A stretch of DNA of 64,000 nt from Siphonodentalium dalli. Taxonomy: Eukaryota; Mollusca; Scaphopoda; Gadilida; Siphonodentaliidae. The position numbers and the translations under genes were made by a program. The stretch spans positions 206,252,151-206,316,150 of the forward strand of contig CP136065.1 of the NCBI GenBank assembly GCA_032622095.1. The letters are read 5' to 3'. The notes under the pieces were generated by a model, which had not been told where the DNA came from, did not search any database, and saw nothing but the letters and a program-made list of their open reading frames with translations. The first letter of the stretch is position 1, and each line of letters starts with the position of its first letter. This document shows positions 63,691 to 64,000 of this stretch, one piece after another.

Positions 63691-64000
63691 TCAGACAATC
63701 AGGCATTATACCGTTGTTGGTCACATTTGTGTGAGACAGAGATTTAACATCTGCTCAGAATAAAATTGTCATTCAAGGGTACAGGTCAAAATGGTGGCAA
63801 TTCAATTCTTAGTAAAAGCAGTCACCGAAATTCAACACAAAATTATGGTAAACATTGGAAAAGGACATAGCATTGAAATATATTCAGAAAATTATATTTA
63901 TACTAAAATATTTTTACTTATTACGCGGTCAGTGATGTTTCTAAGTCTCTAAGTTTTGTTTGAACAATGTTTTCAACATGCAAAATGTTGTTATTGGAGA
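63691..64000. other. No feature recognised
   Basis: AT-rich end of the window. No coding or repeat signal seen. Confidence 0.5.

Overview
The window is a stretch of animal nuclear genome. It is AT-rich, almost all intronic, and packed with transposon remnants. Both genes have large introns with GT-AG borders. The repeat types (nested hAT elements, TTAA-flanked MITEs, and tandem arrays of the 'CCATAACTC...GGACC' and 'AAGATGGC' kind) look like those of lophotrochozoan invertebrates, most likely a mollusc. That placement is an impression from sequence style, not a search result.

Two conserved protein-coding genes can be reconstructed completely, and they sit head to head. EMC7 (ER membrane protein complex subunit 7) runs on the minus strand from its start codon at 26031 to its stop at 6300, in four coding exons giving 233 residues. 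A CBR1-type carbonyl reductase (short-chain dehydrogenase/reductase) runs on the plus strand from 26155 to 62324, in eight coding exon positions giving 282 residues. Their start codons are 123 bp apart, so one short TATA-less interval (26032-26154) must hold a shared bidirectional promoter.

The most unusual gene feature is in CBR1. The exon with the catalytic serine is present twice (48306-48434 and 48506-48634). The two copies have the same length, phase and splice-site placement, are separated by a 71-nt intron, and encode different residues next to the catalytic serine. This looks like a mutually exclusive exon pair.

The rest is repeats. 1-6299 lies downstream of EMC7 and holds four kinds of TTAA-flanked elements. 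The EMC7 introns (6444-25813) hold an eleven-unit ~160-bp array, a 63-bp minisatellite, LINE pieces, and a 5.1-kb hAT shell with several nested insertions. CBR1 intron 1 (26182-41512) holds a family with 6-bp target duplications and GCGCTTAAGCGC palindromes, a hAT nested inside a hAT (both with perfect 8-bp duplications), a LINE fragment, a ~367-bp satellite and a 36-bp minisatellite. The later CBR1 introns hold many hairpin MITEs, several close to exons, and one MITE lies in the predicted 3' UTR. No tRNA, rRNA, CRISPR array or prokaryotic feature was seen.
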